The notes beneath the pieces are model-generated. The model did no database searches. It was not told where the DNA came from and saw only the letters and a program-made list of their open reading frames with translations. DNA of 64,000 nt from DATCJA01 sp963814955 (GTDB lineage Bacteria > Acidobacteriota > Vicinamibacteria > Vicinamibacterales > UBA2999). Below, piece after piece: positions 24,976 through 33,898 of this stretch; positions within the stretch are counted from its first letter, which is position 1; each line of letters starts with the position of its first letter. The position numbers and the translations under genes are program-made. The stretch spans positions 124,001-188,000 of the forward strand of contig CAWFEX010000001.1 in NCBI GenBank assembly GCA_963814955.1, written 5' to 3'.

Positions 24976-25953
24976 ATGAACCTTCGAGTGCCCAGGCGCG
25001 CGGAGCGCGCCAAGCAAAAACTGGCGGACCAGCCAAGGAGGTTTGCCGGTCAAGTCAAGCGTCGCAGCTCCTTGGCTGGTCCCTTCCTGGCGGCTGTCGT
25101 GATCATCGCGTTGCTGCTGCCGTTTCCAGCGTCCGGACAGACAACCACGCCAACCCGTTGGAACCCGCCCCGTCTCGCTGACGGCCAGCCCGACATGCAG
25201 GGACACTGGATCAGCGACGCGGTCGGGGCAGCGCACAGCGTCGAGGATGGACGAGATCCGGCCGACGACGTTCTTCAGGCCAGGGTCGGAGAACGAAATC
25301 CAATCGTGATAGTCGATCCGCCCGATCGGCGAATTCCCTATCAGCAGGCAGCGGCAGCCAGGAGAACGCAGATCCTGAGAGACATCTTCACGCCGACGCA
25401 ACGGGAGCATATCGACCCGCATATCCGCGCGTTTCTGGACGGGGTGCCGCGCAACAATTACGTTCCGGGTGGCATGCAGTTCATTCAGCATCCCGGATAT
25501 GTGGTGATTCTCTACGAATCGAACCACGCCTTTCGCGCCATTCCACTGGACGGTCGCCCGCACGTTGCTCCCCAGGTGAAGCTGTGGATGGGGGACTCAC
25601 GTGGACGCTGGGAAGGCAACACGCTGGTTGTCGACGTCACCAACTTCAACGACCGGACGTGGATCGACTCTCATGGAAGCTTCCATAGCGACGCGTTGCA
25701 CGTCGTGGAACGCTGGACGCTGGTCGGTCCCGACCGCATCGACTACGAGGTCACGCTCGAAGACCCGAAGGTGCTTACCAGGCCCTGGAAGATGGCGTTT
25801 CAAGTCAACCGCAACAAACAGGCCGAGTACGAGATATTCGAAGACGCCCGCCACGAGGGAGAGCAAGACGTCGACGAGATTGTTCTGGGAGGGAGGCGCG
25901 CCAAAGAGGCGGGTGTCACAGGGATTCACGAGCATCGGCGAGAGGGCAGGTGA
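24976..25953 (+). CDS. Secreted protein of unknown function, related to the DUF6152-linked ~373-aa family
   Basis: Protein of 325 residues with a long basic N-terminus and a hydrophobic segment at residues 37-53 (AVVIIALLLPFPASG) that looks like a signal anchor. The body holds PDMQGHWISD, then YVVILYESNHAFRAIPLDG, then GDSRGRWEGNTLVVDVTNF, SFHSDALHVVERWTL and YEVTLEDPKVLTRPW. The last three blocks match the C-terminal half of the proteins at 28136 and 38094 (GESIGFWNGDELIVHTNQI, ETVERYRRVGDRIEGEITLYDPEVY), so it belongs to the same superfamily, whose function I do not know. GAGAGGAGA precedes the ATG at 24976. Its stop is 4 nt from the end of the convergent fumarase gene. Confidence 0.75.
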   Translation: MNLRVPRRAERAKQKLADQPRRFAGQVKRRSSLAGPFLAAVVIIALLLPFPASGQTTTPTRWNPPRLADGQPDMQGHWISDAVGAAHSVEDGRDPADDVLQARVGERNPIVIVDPPDRRIPYQQAAAARRTQILRDIFTPTQREHIDPHIRAFLDGVPRNNYVPGGMQFIQHPGYVVILYESNHAFRAIPLDGRPHVAPQVKLWMGDSRGRWEGNTLVVDVTNFNDRTWIDSHGSFHSDALHVVERWTLVGPDRIDYEVTLEDPKVLTRPWKMAFQVNRNKQAEYEIFEDARHEGEQDVDEIVLGGRRAKEAGVTGIHEHRREGR

Positions 25954-25957
25954 CACG

Positions 25958-27484
25958 TCATCGATCATCGATCCGCAGATTGATGCGTTTCCACGCCGCC
26001 GGCCCTGTCTCGTGGATCGACCGGCCCTCGACATCGACGGCCACCGTCACGGGCATGTTCTCGACGACGAATTCGTAGACGGCCTCCATGCCAAGCTCCG
26101 GAAAGGCAACGACGCGGGCGGATCGAATGGCGCGCGAGATCAAATACGCAGCGCCACCGATGGCAATCAGATAAACGCCTTTGTGACGCCGGAGGCTCTC
26201 GATCGCCGCTGGCCCGCGCTCGCCCTTCCCGATCATGCCGAGCAGACCTGTGCGGGCGAGCATCATCTCGGCGAACTTGTCCATGCGCGTCGCGGTCGTC
26301 GGGCCCGCCGGACCGACAGCCTCATCTCGAACGGGATCCACAGGTCCGACGTAATAAATAAAGCGATTCGTGAAATCGAGGCCGGGTGGCAAGTCTGCTC
26401 CTCGCGCCAGCAGATCTGCGATGAGTCGGTGCGCGGCATCACGGCCGGTCAGCAGCCGGCCAGAGAGAAGCAGCGTTTCACCCGGCTTCCACTCGGCGAC
26501 GTCCGTGCGGGCCACCGTGTCCAGATTCACCTTCTTCGCGCCCGGGCCTGGCGCCCAATTGACGTCGGGCCAGTCGGCGAGATCGGGCACGGGCAGCATT
26601 GCCGGACCGCTTCCGTCGAGGACGATGCGGACATGGCGAGTGGCCGCACAGTTCGGAATCAGAGCAATGGGCAGCGACGCGGCGTGAGACGGATAGTCCA
26701 GGATTTTGACGTCGAGCACGGTTGTCAACCCGCCGAGTCCCTGAGCGCCGATACCGAGGGCGTTGACCTTGTCATGGATTTCGATACGCAGCTCTTCGAG
26801 TCGATTGCTCGGGCCGCGCGCCTTCAGCTCGTGCATGTCGATTGGATCGAGCAGTGACTCCTTGGCGAGAAGCATCGCCTTTTCAGCGCTGCCGCCGATG
26901 CCAATCCCGAGAATCCCTGGCGGACACCAGCCGGCGCCCATCGCCGGCACGGTTTCCAGCACCCAACTGACGATGTCGTCCGACGGGTTCAGGGTGGCAA
27001 AGGCTGCCTTGTGTTCGGAGCCGCCGCCCTTGGCCGCGATTTTCATTTCCACTGTGTTGCCGGGAACCAGACGTGTGTGAACGATCGCAGGAGTGTTGTC
27101 GCGCGTGTTCGTTCTTGCTCCGGCAGGGTCGGCGACCATCGACGCGCGAAGCACGTTGTCCGGATGGCGATAGGCGCGGCGCACGCCCTCATTGACCATT
27201 TCCTCGACGCTCAGGTCAGCGTCCCAGCGAACGTCCATCCCGATCGTGAGAAACACGACGACGATGCCGGTGTCCTGGCAGATCGGCCGCCGGCCTTCGG
27301 CGCACATCCGCGAGTTCGTGAGCAGCTGCGCGATGGCATCGCGCGCGATGGCTGATTCCTCCCGCCGGTACGCATCGCCAAGTGCGCGCACGTAGTCGGG
27401 CGGATGGAAATACGAGATGTGCTGCAGCGCGTCGGCGATGGTGGTGATGAAGTCATCCTGGCGGATGACTGTTCCCGGCCCCAT
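25958..27484 (-). CDS. Class I (iron-sulfur) fumarate hydratase
   Basis: Cytoplasmic 4Fe-4S hydro-lyase interconverting fumarate and L-malate in the citric acid cycle; 508 residues, the full length of FumA/FumB-type fused enzymes. Cluster ligands fit Cys69 (RRPICQDTG), Cys187 (GWCPPG) and Cys279 (IPNCAATRH). The GGGSEHKA and GLGGLTTV blocks and the C-terminal IGKGERGP domain are also seen. The start is uncertain: ATG 27484 has no good Shine-Dalgarno and a TTG at 27502 would add six residues. Not in an operon. A tartrate dehydratase is a possible alternative for this family, but the fused length favours fumarase. Confidence 0.9.
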   Translation of the reverse strand: MGPGTVIRQDDFITTIADALQHISYFHPPDYVRALGDAYRREESAIARDAIAQLLTNSRMCAEGRRPICQDTGIVVVFLTIGMDVRWDADLSVEEMVNEGVRRAYRHPDNVLRASMVADPAGARTNTRDNTPAIVHTRLVPGNTVEMKIAAKGGGSEHKAAFATLNPSDDIVSWVLETVPAMGAGWCPPGILGIGIGGSAEKAMLLAKESLLDPIDMHELKARGPSNRLEELRIEIHDKVNALGIGAQGLGGLTTVLDVKILDYPSHAASLPIALIPNCAATRHVRIVLDGSGPAMLPVPDLADWPDVNWAPGPGAKKVNLDTVARTDVAEWKPGETLLLSGRLLTGRDAAHRLIADLLARGADLPPGLDFTNRFIYYVGPVDPVRDEAVGPAGPTTATRMDKFAEMMLARTGLLGMIGKGERGPAAIESLRRHKGVYLIAIGGAAYLISRAIRSARVVAFPELGMEAVYEFVVENMPVTVAVDVEGRSIHETGPAAWKRINLRIDDR

Positions 27485-27524
27485 GTGAATGGAGAAAATC
27501 AATCGATCTGCAGATTCAGAATAT

Positions 27525-27713
27525 CTACGACAGTCGCCATTCGAGTATACGTGGGGACACGATCGACGTTACGTGCTGGAACGCCAAGCCGCCGAGGGAA
27601 GCGGGATCGTCGTAATACGTGATGATGTTCCCTGTATTGCCCGGTGTGCCGAGCACCCCGTCTGGCCCCGGGTCCAATCCCACCACGCGGCTCGTGGCGG
27701 TGACGTTTATGGT
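27525..27713 (-). pseudogene. Remnant of a TonB-dependent receptor gene
   Basis: A minus-strand reading of about 60 residues contains DPGPDGVLGTPGNTGN, IITYYDDPASLGGLAFQ: the pattern of an extracellular loop of Oar-like receptors. The intact receptor encoded at 29342-32227 has the matching loop NPDPGNDGLVGNGDDP, FTYFDYPAAFAGFANQ. There is no signal peptide, plug or terminal Phe, and the reading stops after a few residues, so it is a fragment left after deletion or rearrangement. It fills most of the 260-nt gap between fumarase and the DUF6152 gene. Confidence 0.6.
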
Positions 27714-27744
27714 ATATAGGCTGGAGAAAAGGGGGTAGGAGTCC

Positions 27745-28131
27745 ATGACGGTGTTGAACAGCCTCAGATTGACCGGTGCACTGGCGGCCGCGATGGCGCT
27801 GGCTGTCTCGTCGCCGGCTTGGTCGCACCATTCCCATGCGATGTTCGATCACGAGAAGGTCGTGACGATCAACGGAACGGTGGCGGAATGGGTGTTCCGC
27901 AATCCTCACGTGTTTCTTTACGTCAATATCAAGACCGACAGTGGCGAGACCGTCAAGTACGCAGTCGAGATGTCCAACATCACGAACATGCTCAAAGTCG
28001 GCTTTACAGCGACGACCTTCAAGGCCGGCGACAAGGTGACGGTCGAGCTGCATCCGCTGATCGATGGTCGTCCAGGCGGGAACTACATCGTCGCGACCTC
28101 CGCCGACGGAAAGCAATTCGGAAGGATTTGA
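27745..28131 (+). CDS. DUF6152-type small secreted protein (copy b)
   Basis: Small secreted protein of 128 residues. The signal peptide ends SSPAWS and the mature chain should start HHSHAMFDHEK. The single beta domain then has NGTVAEWVFRNPHVFLYVNIK, YAVEMSNITNMLK, FTATTFKAGDKVTVELHPL and PGGNYIVA. GGTAGGAG precedes the ATG. The stop is 4 nt before the start of the ~373-aa secreted protein, and the same two-gene pair recurs at 37692-39221. Function unknown; N-terminal His residues suggest copper or other metal binding (inference). Confidence 0.85.
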   Translation: MTVLNSLRLTGALAAAMALAVSSPAWSHHSHAMFDHEKVVTINGTVAEWVFRNPHVFLYVNIKTDSGETVKYAVEMSNITNMLKVGFTATTFKAGDKVTVELHPLIDGRPGGNYIVATSADGKQFGRI

Positions 28132-28135
28132 AATC

Positions 28136-29257
28136 GTGACCGCACGATTCACGGCCAAGGCTTCGATCGCCGCGCTGCTCGTCGGCCTCTCGCTATCGGG
28201 TCCGGCGGCGGCGCAAACGACGATCTTTACCACCACCGACTTTCGCCTGGACCGCGATCGGTGGACCGATCCGGCGTATTACCGGAACAACACCCCCGGT
28301 CAGCTCAGGGGCATGGCGATCAACGTCGAGGGTCGACGAACCGGCCAGGAGCTCTCGGCCAGGGTGTATGGTTCGGAGGGCACCGGCAAGGTAGGTGCCG
28401 TGGACCTCAAGAGTCCACACCCGTACACGAACGCCTGGGACCACTATCAGGCGTTGCTCAAGCAAGCCAACGGCGGAACCAAGCACACCAGAATGACCCT
28501 ACCCGACTGGAGCGGTCATTGGGGGGGCGGAGTCAATTTCGGTGGCGGGGCTCCGGCCAGCTCCATCGCCGCGATGCTGACGCCAAAGTACCGTGAAACC
28601 TTCGTCCAGGAAATGAAGGCGGTCACCGAGGGGCGGATCTGGTCGGCAAATTCCATCTGTCTTCCGGGTGGATACTTCGATGCGGTCGGCGCCGAAGAGT
28701 TCGCCGTCACGCCGGGCAAGGTCTATGCGATGGGCTCTGGCAACGGCTCGAGTACGACCCGCTGGATTTACACCGATGGCAGCCCGCACAGCCCCAAAGA
28801 GAAAGAATTCGGCAAATGGCACGGGGAATCCATTGGCTTCTGGAACGGCGATGAGCTCATCGTGCACACCAATCAGATTCGAGGCTGGAAAGGTGGTGTC
28901 TCCGAGTACAGCGATGGCCTCGAGACCGTGGAACGCTATCGCCGCGTCGGCGATCGCATCGAAGGCGAGATCACGCTGTACGATCCCGAGGTGTACGTGA
29001 GTCCGATCAACGGGCGGCTGAATTTCCGGCTCGATAAGGAAACGCCGTACGAGGACCGGATGCAGTTCAACACCTGCACCGACACCATGGGACCGTCGCA
29101 GAACGTCTATATGGACGAAAAGGGTCAGCTGAATATCAGGCTGGATGGCGATCCGCTCTATTGGGAAGCCGCAGACACGCGTCCGTGGGCAACGTACCTG
29201 AACGAAAGCGATAAGAGGTACAAGCAGTCCGGCCAGACTCGGACCCCGGGCCGGTAG
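28136..29257 (+). CDS. Secreted ~373-aa protein of unknown function (cassette copy 1)
   Basis: Secreted protein of 373 residues starting at GTG 28136, 4 nt after the DUF6152 stop, with GGAAGGA upstream. After the signal peptide (to about residue 29, PAAAQ) come DFRLDRDRWTDPAYYRNNTPGQLRGMAI, LPDWSGHWGG near 130, WSANSICLPGGYFDA near 175, WIYTDGSPHS, GESIGFWNGDELIVHTNQI and VERYRRVGDRIEGEITLYDPEVY, ending in DGDPLYWEAADTRPW and YLNESDKRY (each quoted in part). Most of the length is shared with the product at 38094. Two Cys (SICLPGG, FNTCTDT) may pair. I do not recognise a catalytic motif. The pair with the DUF6152 gene looks like a functional unit. Confidence 0.8.
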   Translation: MTARFTAKASIAALLVGLSLSGPAAAQTTIFTTTDFRLDRDRWTDPAYYRNNTPGQLRGMAINVEGRRTGQELSARVYGSEGTGKVGAVDLKSPHPYTNAWDHYQALLKQANGGTKHTRMTLPDWSGHWGGGVNFGGGAPASSIAAMLTPKYRETFVQEMKAVTEGRIWSANSICLPGGYFDAVGAEEFAVTPGKVYAMGSGNGSSTTRWIYTDGSPHSPKEKEFGKWHGESIGFWNGDELIVHTNQIRGWKGGVSEYSDGLETVERYRRVGDRIEGEITLYDPEVYVSPINGRLNFRLDKETPYEDRMQFNTCTDTMGPSQNVYMDEKGQLNIRLDGDPLYWEAADTRPWATYLNESDKRYKQSGQTRTPGR

Positions 29258-29269
29258 ATAGACCTCGCG

Positions 29270-29299
29270 CCCCGCCCGCGCCTTTCGACACGGGCGGGG
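29270..29299. terminator. Bidirectional hairpin between convergent genes
   Basis: Nine-bp stem CCCCGCCCG / CGGGCGGGG around a 12-nt loop, midway between the end of the secreted ~373-aa gene (plus) and the end of TonB receptor 2 (minus). A short T-rich stretch follows on the plus strand. Confidence 0.6.
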
Positions 29300-29341
29300 C
29301 CGTACTTTCAGCGAACACCCAACGATGAGGAACTGCGACCG

Positions 29342-32227
29342 TTAGAAGTCGAACCCAAGACTCCCCTCGACAATGCGCCCCGGCGGGATACTGGTCACAA
29401 ACCCGAATTGCGGCCCGGACCGGCCCTGAATACCAAGTGGGCTGTTGGAATTCAGCGTATTGTAGACGTTCAGTCGGACGTTCAACCGCCGCCCACTCCC
29501 GATTTCGAAGCGCTTCTCCGCGCGGACGTCCAACATGTTGAGGGCATCAGCCTGCCGGCTTCCCCGTGGTTCGACCCTGAGCACTTGTGTTGGAATCCGG
29601 CTGCCAGCCGGACCTCTGAACTGCACACTCCGCTCCCAATATTCTCCGCTGCGGCGGTCGAAATTCGCGGACGCGAGTATTCCGTACCGGAACAGATACG
29701 AGGCGGCGGTCCGGAACTCCCATTCCAGGAGCCCGTCATAACCGGAATTGATTTCTGCGTTGGGATCCAGCCCTGCAATCACGACGTTGTCGGACGTGCC
29801 AAACGGCTCGGTCTTCTTTGTCGCGCTGAAGGACGCCCGAAACTGCCAGTTGTTCCCATACCGCCGGTTCAGCTCGACCTCGTAGGACGTGTACGACCGA
29901 TTCGCTGAATCGTCGTTGACGTACTCAGAGTCCTGATTCGCGAAACCCGCGAAGGCGGCCGGATAGTCAAAGTAGGTGAAAGACACCCCGGCGGGGTCGT
30001 CACCGTTGCCGACAAGTCCATCGTTGCCCGGATCCGGATTCGTGATCGGGATGTTGTAGGCCGAGTATGGACGCAAGACGTTCTTGATCCGCCACTGGTT
30101 CTTGGCCCACGACTGGATCCCGCTGACGCGCACCGCCCACGACGCCGCCAACTGATGCTCGAACGACAGCATCAGCTCGTCGTGGTACCGCTGCTTCAGA
30201 TCCGGATTGAAATGCCCAAACCCGTACAGTGGATCGCCACCCCGCAAAGCGATCGAGAGGAAATCTGTACCGTTCGGATCGAGATTCACCTCGCCGGGAT
30301 CGTAATTCCGGTTGAGGTTCACATCGCGCCATCGGTACGTCGCATCGGAGATCGTATAGTGGTTCGCGATGTGCAAGTCGTCTTCAAGGAGTGGGGTGTA
30401 GTACCGGGCGTACCCGCCCTTGATGACGGTCGTAGAACGACCGCTCATGTCATACGAGAGATGCGCGCGCGGGGATAAACCTGCGAACACCGGGGGCGCG
30501 TCCTCTGGGTAGCACTGAGCCGGAAAAATGACGGCCGCCGGTCCCTCGGCCGCCTCGCGGCAGAATCCCCCCGGATTGAGGGTCGCCGACTGGCGGTGAA
30601 CGTTCACGCCGAGATTCAGCGTAACCTTCGGCGTCACGGCCCAGCGGTCCTGCGCATAGAAGTACAGGGCAAGCTGGGGCTGCTTCGGCGTGACCGGGCT
30701 GGAGAAGACCGTGATCCGGTCGGCAACGCCGTTCAGGAACGTCAGATTGTAATTGCCCAGGACGCCGCGGGAAACAGACCCACGCTCGGCCCGCATCTCG
30801 AAGAAATCCGTGCCCACCTTCAGGCCATGGGCGCCCTTGTACCAATCGGCAGAGGCTCTCACCTGGTAGCGGTCTTGCGGGTTTCGCCCGCCAATCGCGG
30901 AGCTTGACCCGAACGATGTACCAAGGAAGCTATCCGACGCGGACGGCGCAGTCGTGATCCCGGGATCCTCGTCACCTGACCGAAGCCACCACGCCCCACC
31001 GAGCACCGACAGGACGAGCCGATCGGTCGGAACCACCTGCCATTCACCTTTCCAGGTGCCCTCGAATCCCACCCGTGCCGTCGCGGTCGACCAATCCGCC
31101 GTCGCACTTCCGCCTCCGGTGCGATTGCGATAGTGAGGCTGTACAAACCCAATGAGCCGGTTCTTGACGTTGATCTGATTGGTCACCTTCACGGTGAAAA
31201 ACTTGTCGTGGTTGTTCTGGTCGCACTGTGTGCCGTCCGGCTTGCGGCACACCGCGACGATCTCATCGACCTGCCGACGTTGGCGGAACGAGCCAAAGAA
31301 CCAGAGTTTGTCCCTGACGACTCGGCCACCCAGCTCAACGTTGGCATCGTCTCGATATTGCAGTTGCTCCGGCGCGATGATGTTCACGTTCTTGCCGACG
31401 TTGTCCGACTGGAGGCTCTTGCCCGTATAGGCGTAATAGGCGGAGCCGGTGAAATCGTTGCCGCCCGACTTGACGACAGCGTTCAGAGCCAGACCGTGGT
31501 TCGGGGTATTCGCCGAGTGTCCCCCGATGCTGACCACCGTTTCGTCCATCGCGGAATAATCGATGTAGTTGCCACTCGGGTTATCCGCCGGCGACATCGC
31601 AATGACGTTCTCGATCGAATGCCAGGAATCGCCAAGCTGGCCCAGCGCATAGAAGCGCGGAGAGTCCGCGAATCGGGATCCCCCGACGTCGACACGGTTT
31701 GCCGGCATCCGCGCGCTCGGCGTCTGCATCAAGATTGCGCTGTAGCTGCTTCGACTCGTGGGGAGCAGCTCCAGCGTCTCCCGGGTCAACTGCGTGGAAT
31801 TAGCGGTCGAGGCGATGTCCACCAATGGCGAGGCTCCCGACACGGTGATCGTCTCCTCCAAGGCCCCGATACTCAACGCCGCATCCACGCGAGCAGTGAA
31901 TCCAGCCGTCAGGCGGATGTCTTCACGCCGGAACGTCCGGAATCCGGATAGCTCAAAGGTTACGGTGTACGTCCCGATCGGTAGCGGCGTCAGGCGATAG
32001 CGCCCTTCCGCATCGCTGACCGTCGTCACCTGCGGAACCTGCAACGCCGGACTCGTAGTCGTCACCGTCGCGCCAGGCAGCACGGCACCGCTCTCGTCCG
32101 TCACCTGTCCGTTGATCGTGGCCGTTCCCGTCTGCGCGACCGATACCTGGCCCGCAACCAGGAACAGGAACGCAACGACTGCGATCGGACGGATGAGCCA
32201 GTGCGAAACTCTCAACCTCGCCGTCAT
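29342..32227 (-). CDS. TonB-dependent receptor, Oar-like, with carboxypeptidase-regulatory domain (receptor 2)
   Basis: Outer-membrane receptor of 961 residues. Signal peptide to about residue 31 (GQVSVAQ), then the regulatory-like domain (INGQVTDESGAVLPGATVT), then a divergent plug (LLPTSRSSYSAILMQTP) and a barrel ending GSLGFDF. It belongs to a different subgroup from receptors 1, 3 and 4, which share the LPLNGRNWLDL motif. ATG 32227 is preferred to the upstream in-frame start because GGGAGG lies 6 nt before it. The gene is divergent from the tctC gene. The ligand is unknown; the nearest duplicated fragment lies at 27525-27713. Confidence 0.9.
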   Translation of the reverse strand: MTARLRVSHWLIRPIAVVAFLFLVAGQVSVAQTGTATINGQVTDESGAVLPGATVTTTSPALQVPQVTTVSDAEGRYRLTPLPIGTYTVTFELSGFRTFRREDIRLTAGFTARVDAALSIGALEETITVSGASPLVDIASTANSTQLTRETLELLPTSRSSYSAILMQTPSARMPANRVDVGGSRFADSPRFYALGQLGDSWHSIENVIAMSPADNPSGNYIDYSAMDETVVSIGGHSANTPNHGLALNAVVKSGGNDFTGSAYYAYTGKSLQSDNVGKNVNIIAPEQLQYRDDANVELGGRVVRDKLWFFGSFRQRRQVDEIVAVCRKPDGTQCDQNNHDKFFTVKVTNQINVKNRLIGFVQPHYRNRTGGGSATADWSTATARVGFEGTWKGEWQVVPTDRLVLSVLGGAWWLRSGDEDPGITTAPSASDSFLGTSFGSSSAIGGRNPQDRYQVRASADWYKGAHGLKVGTDFFEMRAERGSVSRGVLGNYNLTFLNGVADRITVFSSPVTPKQPQLALYFYAQDRWAVTPKVTLNLGVNVHRQSATLNPGGFCREAAEGPAAVIFPAQCYPEDAPPVFAGLSPRAHLSYDMSGRSTTVIKGGYARYYTPLLEDDLHIANHYTISDATYRWRDVNLNRNYDPGEVNLDPNGTDFLSIALRGGDPLYGFGHFNPDLKQRYHDELMLSFEHQLAASWAVRVSGIQSWAKNQWRIKNVLRPYSAYNIPITNPDPGNDGLVGNGDDPAGVSFTYFDYPAAFAGFANQDSEYVNDDSANRSYTSYEVELNRRYGNNWQFRASFSATKKTEPFGTSDNVVIAGLDPNAEINSGYDGLLEWEFRTAASYLFRYGILASANFDRRSGEYWERSVQFRGPAGSRIPTQVLRVEPRGSRQADALNMLDVRAEKRFEIGSGRRLNVRLNVYNTLNSNSPLGIQGRSGPQFGFVTSIPPGRIVEGSLGFDF

Positions 32228-32298
32228 CTGAAACCTCCCACACTTGAACCCAAGATTGGAACCTCCAGCGAAACTAGCGTGAGGCACAACCGGCGCGG

Positions 32299-32327
32299 AG
32301 TATGGACCACGGCTCGAAATATTTCAA
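32299..32327 (-). promoter_or_regulatory. Candidate promoter of TonB receptor 2
   Basis: On the minus strand TTGAAA (32327-32322) and CATACT (32304-32299) are 17 nt apart, upstream of the receptor start at 32227. It lies in the 177-nt divergent gap to tctC. Confidence 0.4.
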
Positions 32328-32404
32328 CGTACATGGGTTCTTGGACGGGGCGGGAACGCCTGGCGACTTGGCGGTCGCGAGTGACTGTGCCAGACTCTCT
32401 CTGC

Positions 32405-33358
32405 ATGACGTCCCGGGGCCATCGTATCTGCGCGCTTGCGCTCACGCTGGGAACGCTCGCTGCGGCGTGCGCCCGGGGCACCGAGTCCGGGCGCGTGATT
32501 ACGCTCGTGACGCACTCGAGTCCCGGGGGAGGCAGTGACGTATTTCTCCGCGAAATGATCCCGCATCTGACACGGGCCATGGGTGGCACCTTCGTCGTCG
32601 ACAACATTCAGGGCGGCAGCGGTGCGAAAGCGATTGCCACGGTGGCCGGCGCCAGCGCCGATGGCCGTATCTTCTATGCGACGACGCCGACCTTTATCTA
32701 CACGTCACTCCTCAGCCGCCCCGCTGCACGCTACACCGATCTCGAGCCGCTGGTGAATCTGTTCTTCGATCCCGAAGTGCTCTATACAGCGGCGGACTCG
32801 CGATTCAAATCGCTTCGTGATGTTCTCGATCACGCACGAACCGGCCCCGGCAAGTGGGGCGCCGCCAATCCCGCCTCGCTCGAACGGCAGGTCATGGAGC
32901 AGCTGAAGCAGAAGGCCCGGGTGATCCCCGCGGTCACGACCTTCGAGGGAGGCGGCGACATGCTGCTGAACGTCCTGAATCACACCCTCGATATGGGAGT
33001 GGGTGAGTTGCAGGAGATTCGACCGCAGCTCGACGCCGGTCACTTGCGGCTGCTCGCAGTCGTCGGAGAATCGCGACTGCCGCAGTTTCCGGACGTCGCG
33101 ACCGTGCGAGAACAGGGAATCGATCTCGCTGTCCGCAAGTTCCGCGGGCTGGCCGGTCCGAAGGGACTTCCCGCCGACGTGATCGCCCGGTGGGAAGCTG
33201 CCGTCCCGAAGCTGCTCGACGATCCCACGTATCGCGAGCTCTATACGGCCAACAGCCTCGAGCCCGGCTTCATGCCCCACGACGAGTACGTGAAATTCAT
33301 GGCGGCGTTCGGAAAGCAGACCGAAGCATTCCTCCAGGAGGCCGGCGTCATCGAGTGA
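32405..33358 (+). CDS. tctC: Tripartite tricarboxylate transporter substrate-binding protein (Bug/TctC family)
   Basis: Periplasmic solute receptor of 317 residues for a TTT-type secondary transporter of citrate-like acids. A lipobox-like LAAAC within the signal sequence suggests that it is a lipoprotein. Family blocks are visible: VTHSSPGGGSDVFLREM near residue 36, VDNIQGGSGAKAIATVAGA near 62, TYRELYTANSLEPGFMPHDEY near the end. The ATG at 32405 starts the signal peptide; the longer upstream reading is not supported. The next gene starts inside its stop codon, so the three transporter genes form an operon. Bug proteins are numerous and their ligands vary, so citrate is not assured. Confidence 0.88.
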   Translation: MTSRGHRICALALTLGTLAAACARGTESGRVITLVTHSSPGGGSDVFLREMIPHLTRAMGGTFVVDNIQGGSGAKAIATVAGASADGRIFYATTPTFIYTSLLSRPAARYTDLEPLVNLFFDPEVLYTAADSRFKSLRDVLDHARTGPGKWGAANPASLERQVMEQLKQKARVIPAVTTFEGGGDMLLNVLNHTLDMGVGELQEIRPQLDAGHLRLLAVVGESRLPQFPDVATVREQGIDLAVRKFRGLAGPKGLPADVIARWEAAVPKLLDDPTYRELYTANSLEPGFMPHDEYVKFMAAFGKQTEAFLQEAGVIE

Positions 33359-33840
33359 AGTACGCGGATCTGGCTTTCGGCGGCGCCACGCTCGTCACCG
33401 GCGTCGCTTACTACTTCATGACGACATCAGTGCCCGTGAGCCAGCTGGCCGACGCAATCGGTCCGCAGGGGTTGCCGAAGGTCTACGCGCTGATGCTGGT
33501 GGCGCTGTCGCTGATATTGATCGTCACAGGTCTTCGCGATGTGCGGTCCTCTATCGGAAGTCCGCAACGATCCGAGGTTCGTGAGCGTCCAGCCTCCCGA
33601 CGTCTTCTGCGTGCCGCCGGCATGCTCGCGATCGGCGTTGCGTACATTGTCGTCGTTCCCTGGCTTGGTTATCTTCTCGCGATCTCGATGTTGATTCTCG
33701 CCACCACCTACTACCAGGGCGGAACTCTCGGACGGCATGCCACGATGGTTGCGGTATGCGGAGGCGTCTTTTTCTGGCTTCTGTTCGTGGTGCTGATGGG
33801 CATCGCGCAGCCGCCGGGGTTTTTTTCGCCACCGCGATGA
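33355..33840 (+). CDS. tctB: Tripartite tricarboxylate transporter small membrane subunit
   Basis: Small integral membrane protein of 161 residues with four hydrophobic segments, the pattern of TctB: LAFGGATLVTGVAYYF, VYALMLVALSLILIV, LLRAAGMLAIGVAYIVVVP and GVFFWLLFVVLMGI. The GTG start at 33355 overlaps the tctC stop (GTGA), an arrangement that signals translational coupling. It would pair with the large subunit encoded 58 nt downstream. Sequence conservation of this subunit is low in general, so the call relies on size, topology and position. Confidence 0.85.
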   Translation: MKYADLAFGGATLVTGVAYYFMTTSVPVSQLADAIGPQGLPKVYALMLVALSLILIVTGLRDVRSSIGSPQRSEVRERPASRRLLRAAGMLAIGVAYIVVVPWLGYLLAISMLILATTYYQGGTLGRHATMVAVCGGVFFWLLFVVLMGIAQPPGFFSPPR

Positions 33841-33898
33841 CCAGCCACGAATACAAGACTTCCGTTCCGGGCCGCATACCAGTCGAACGCCCGCCCGT

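Noticed and set aside
24799..25563. N-terminal extension of the Vgb-like gene
   Set aside because: It is the antisense of the secreted protein gene at 24976, and a good ribosome site and signal peptide mark 24798.
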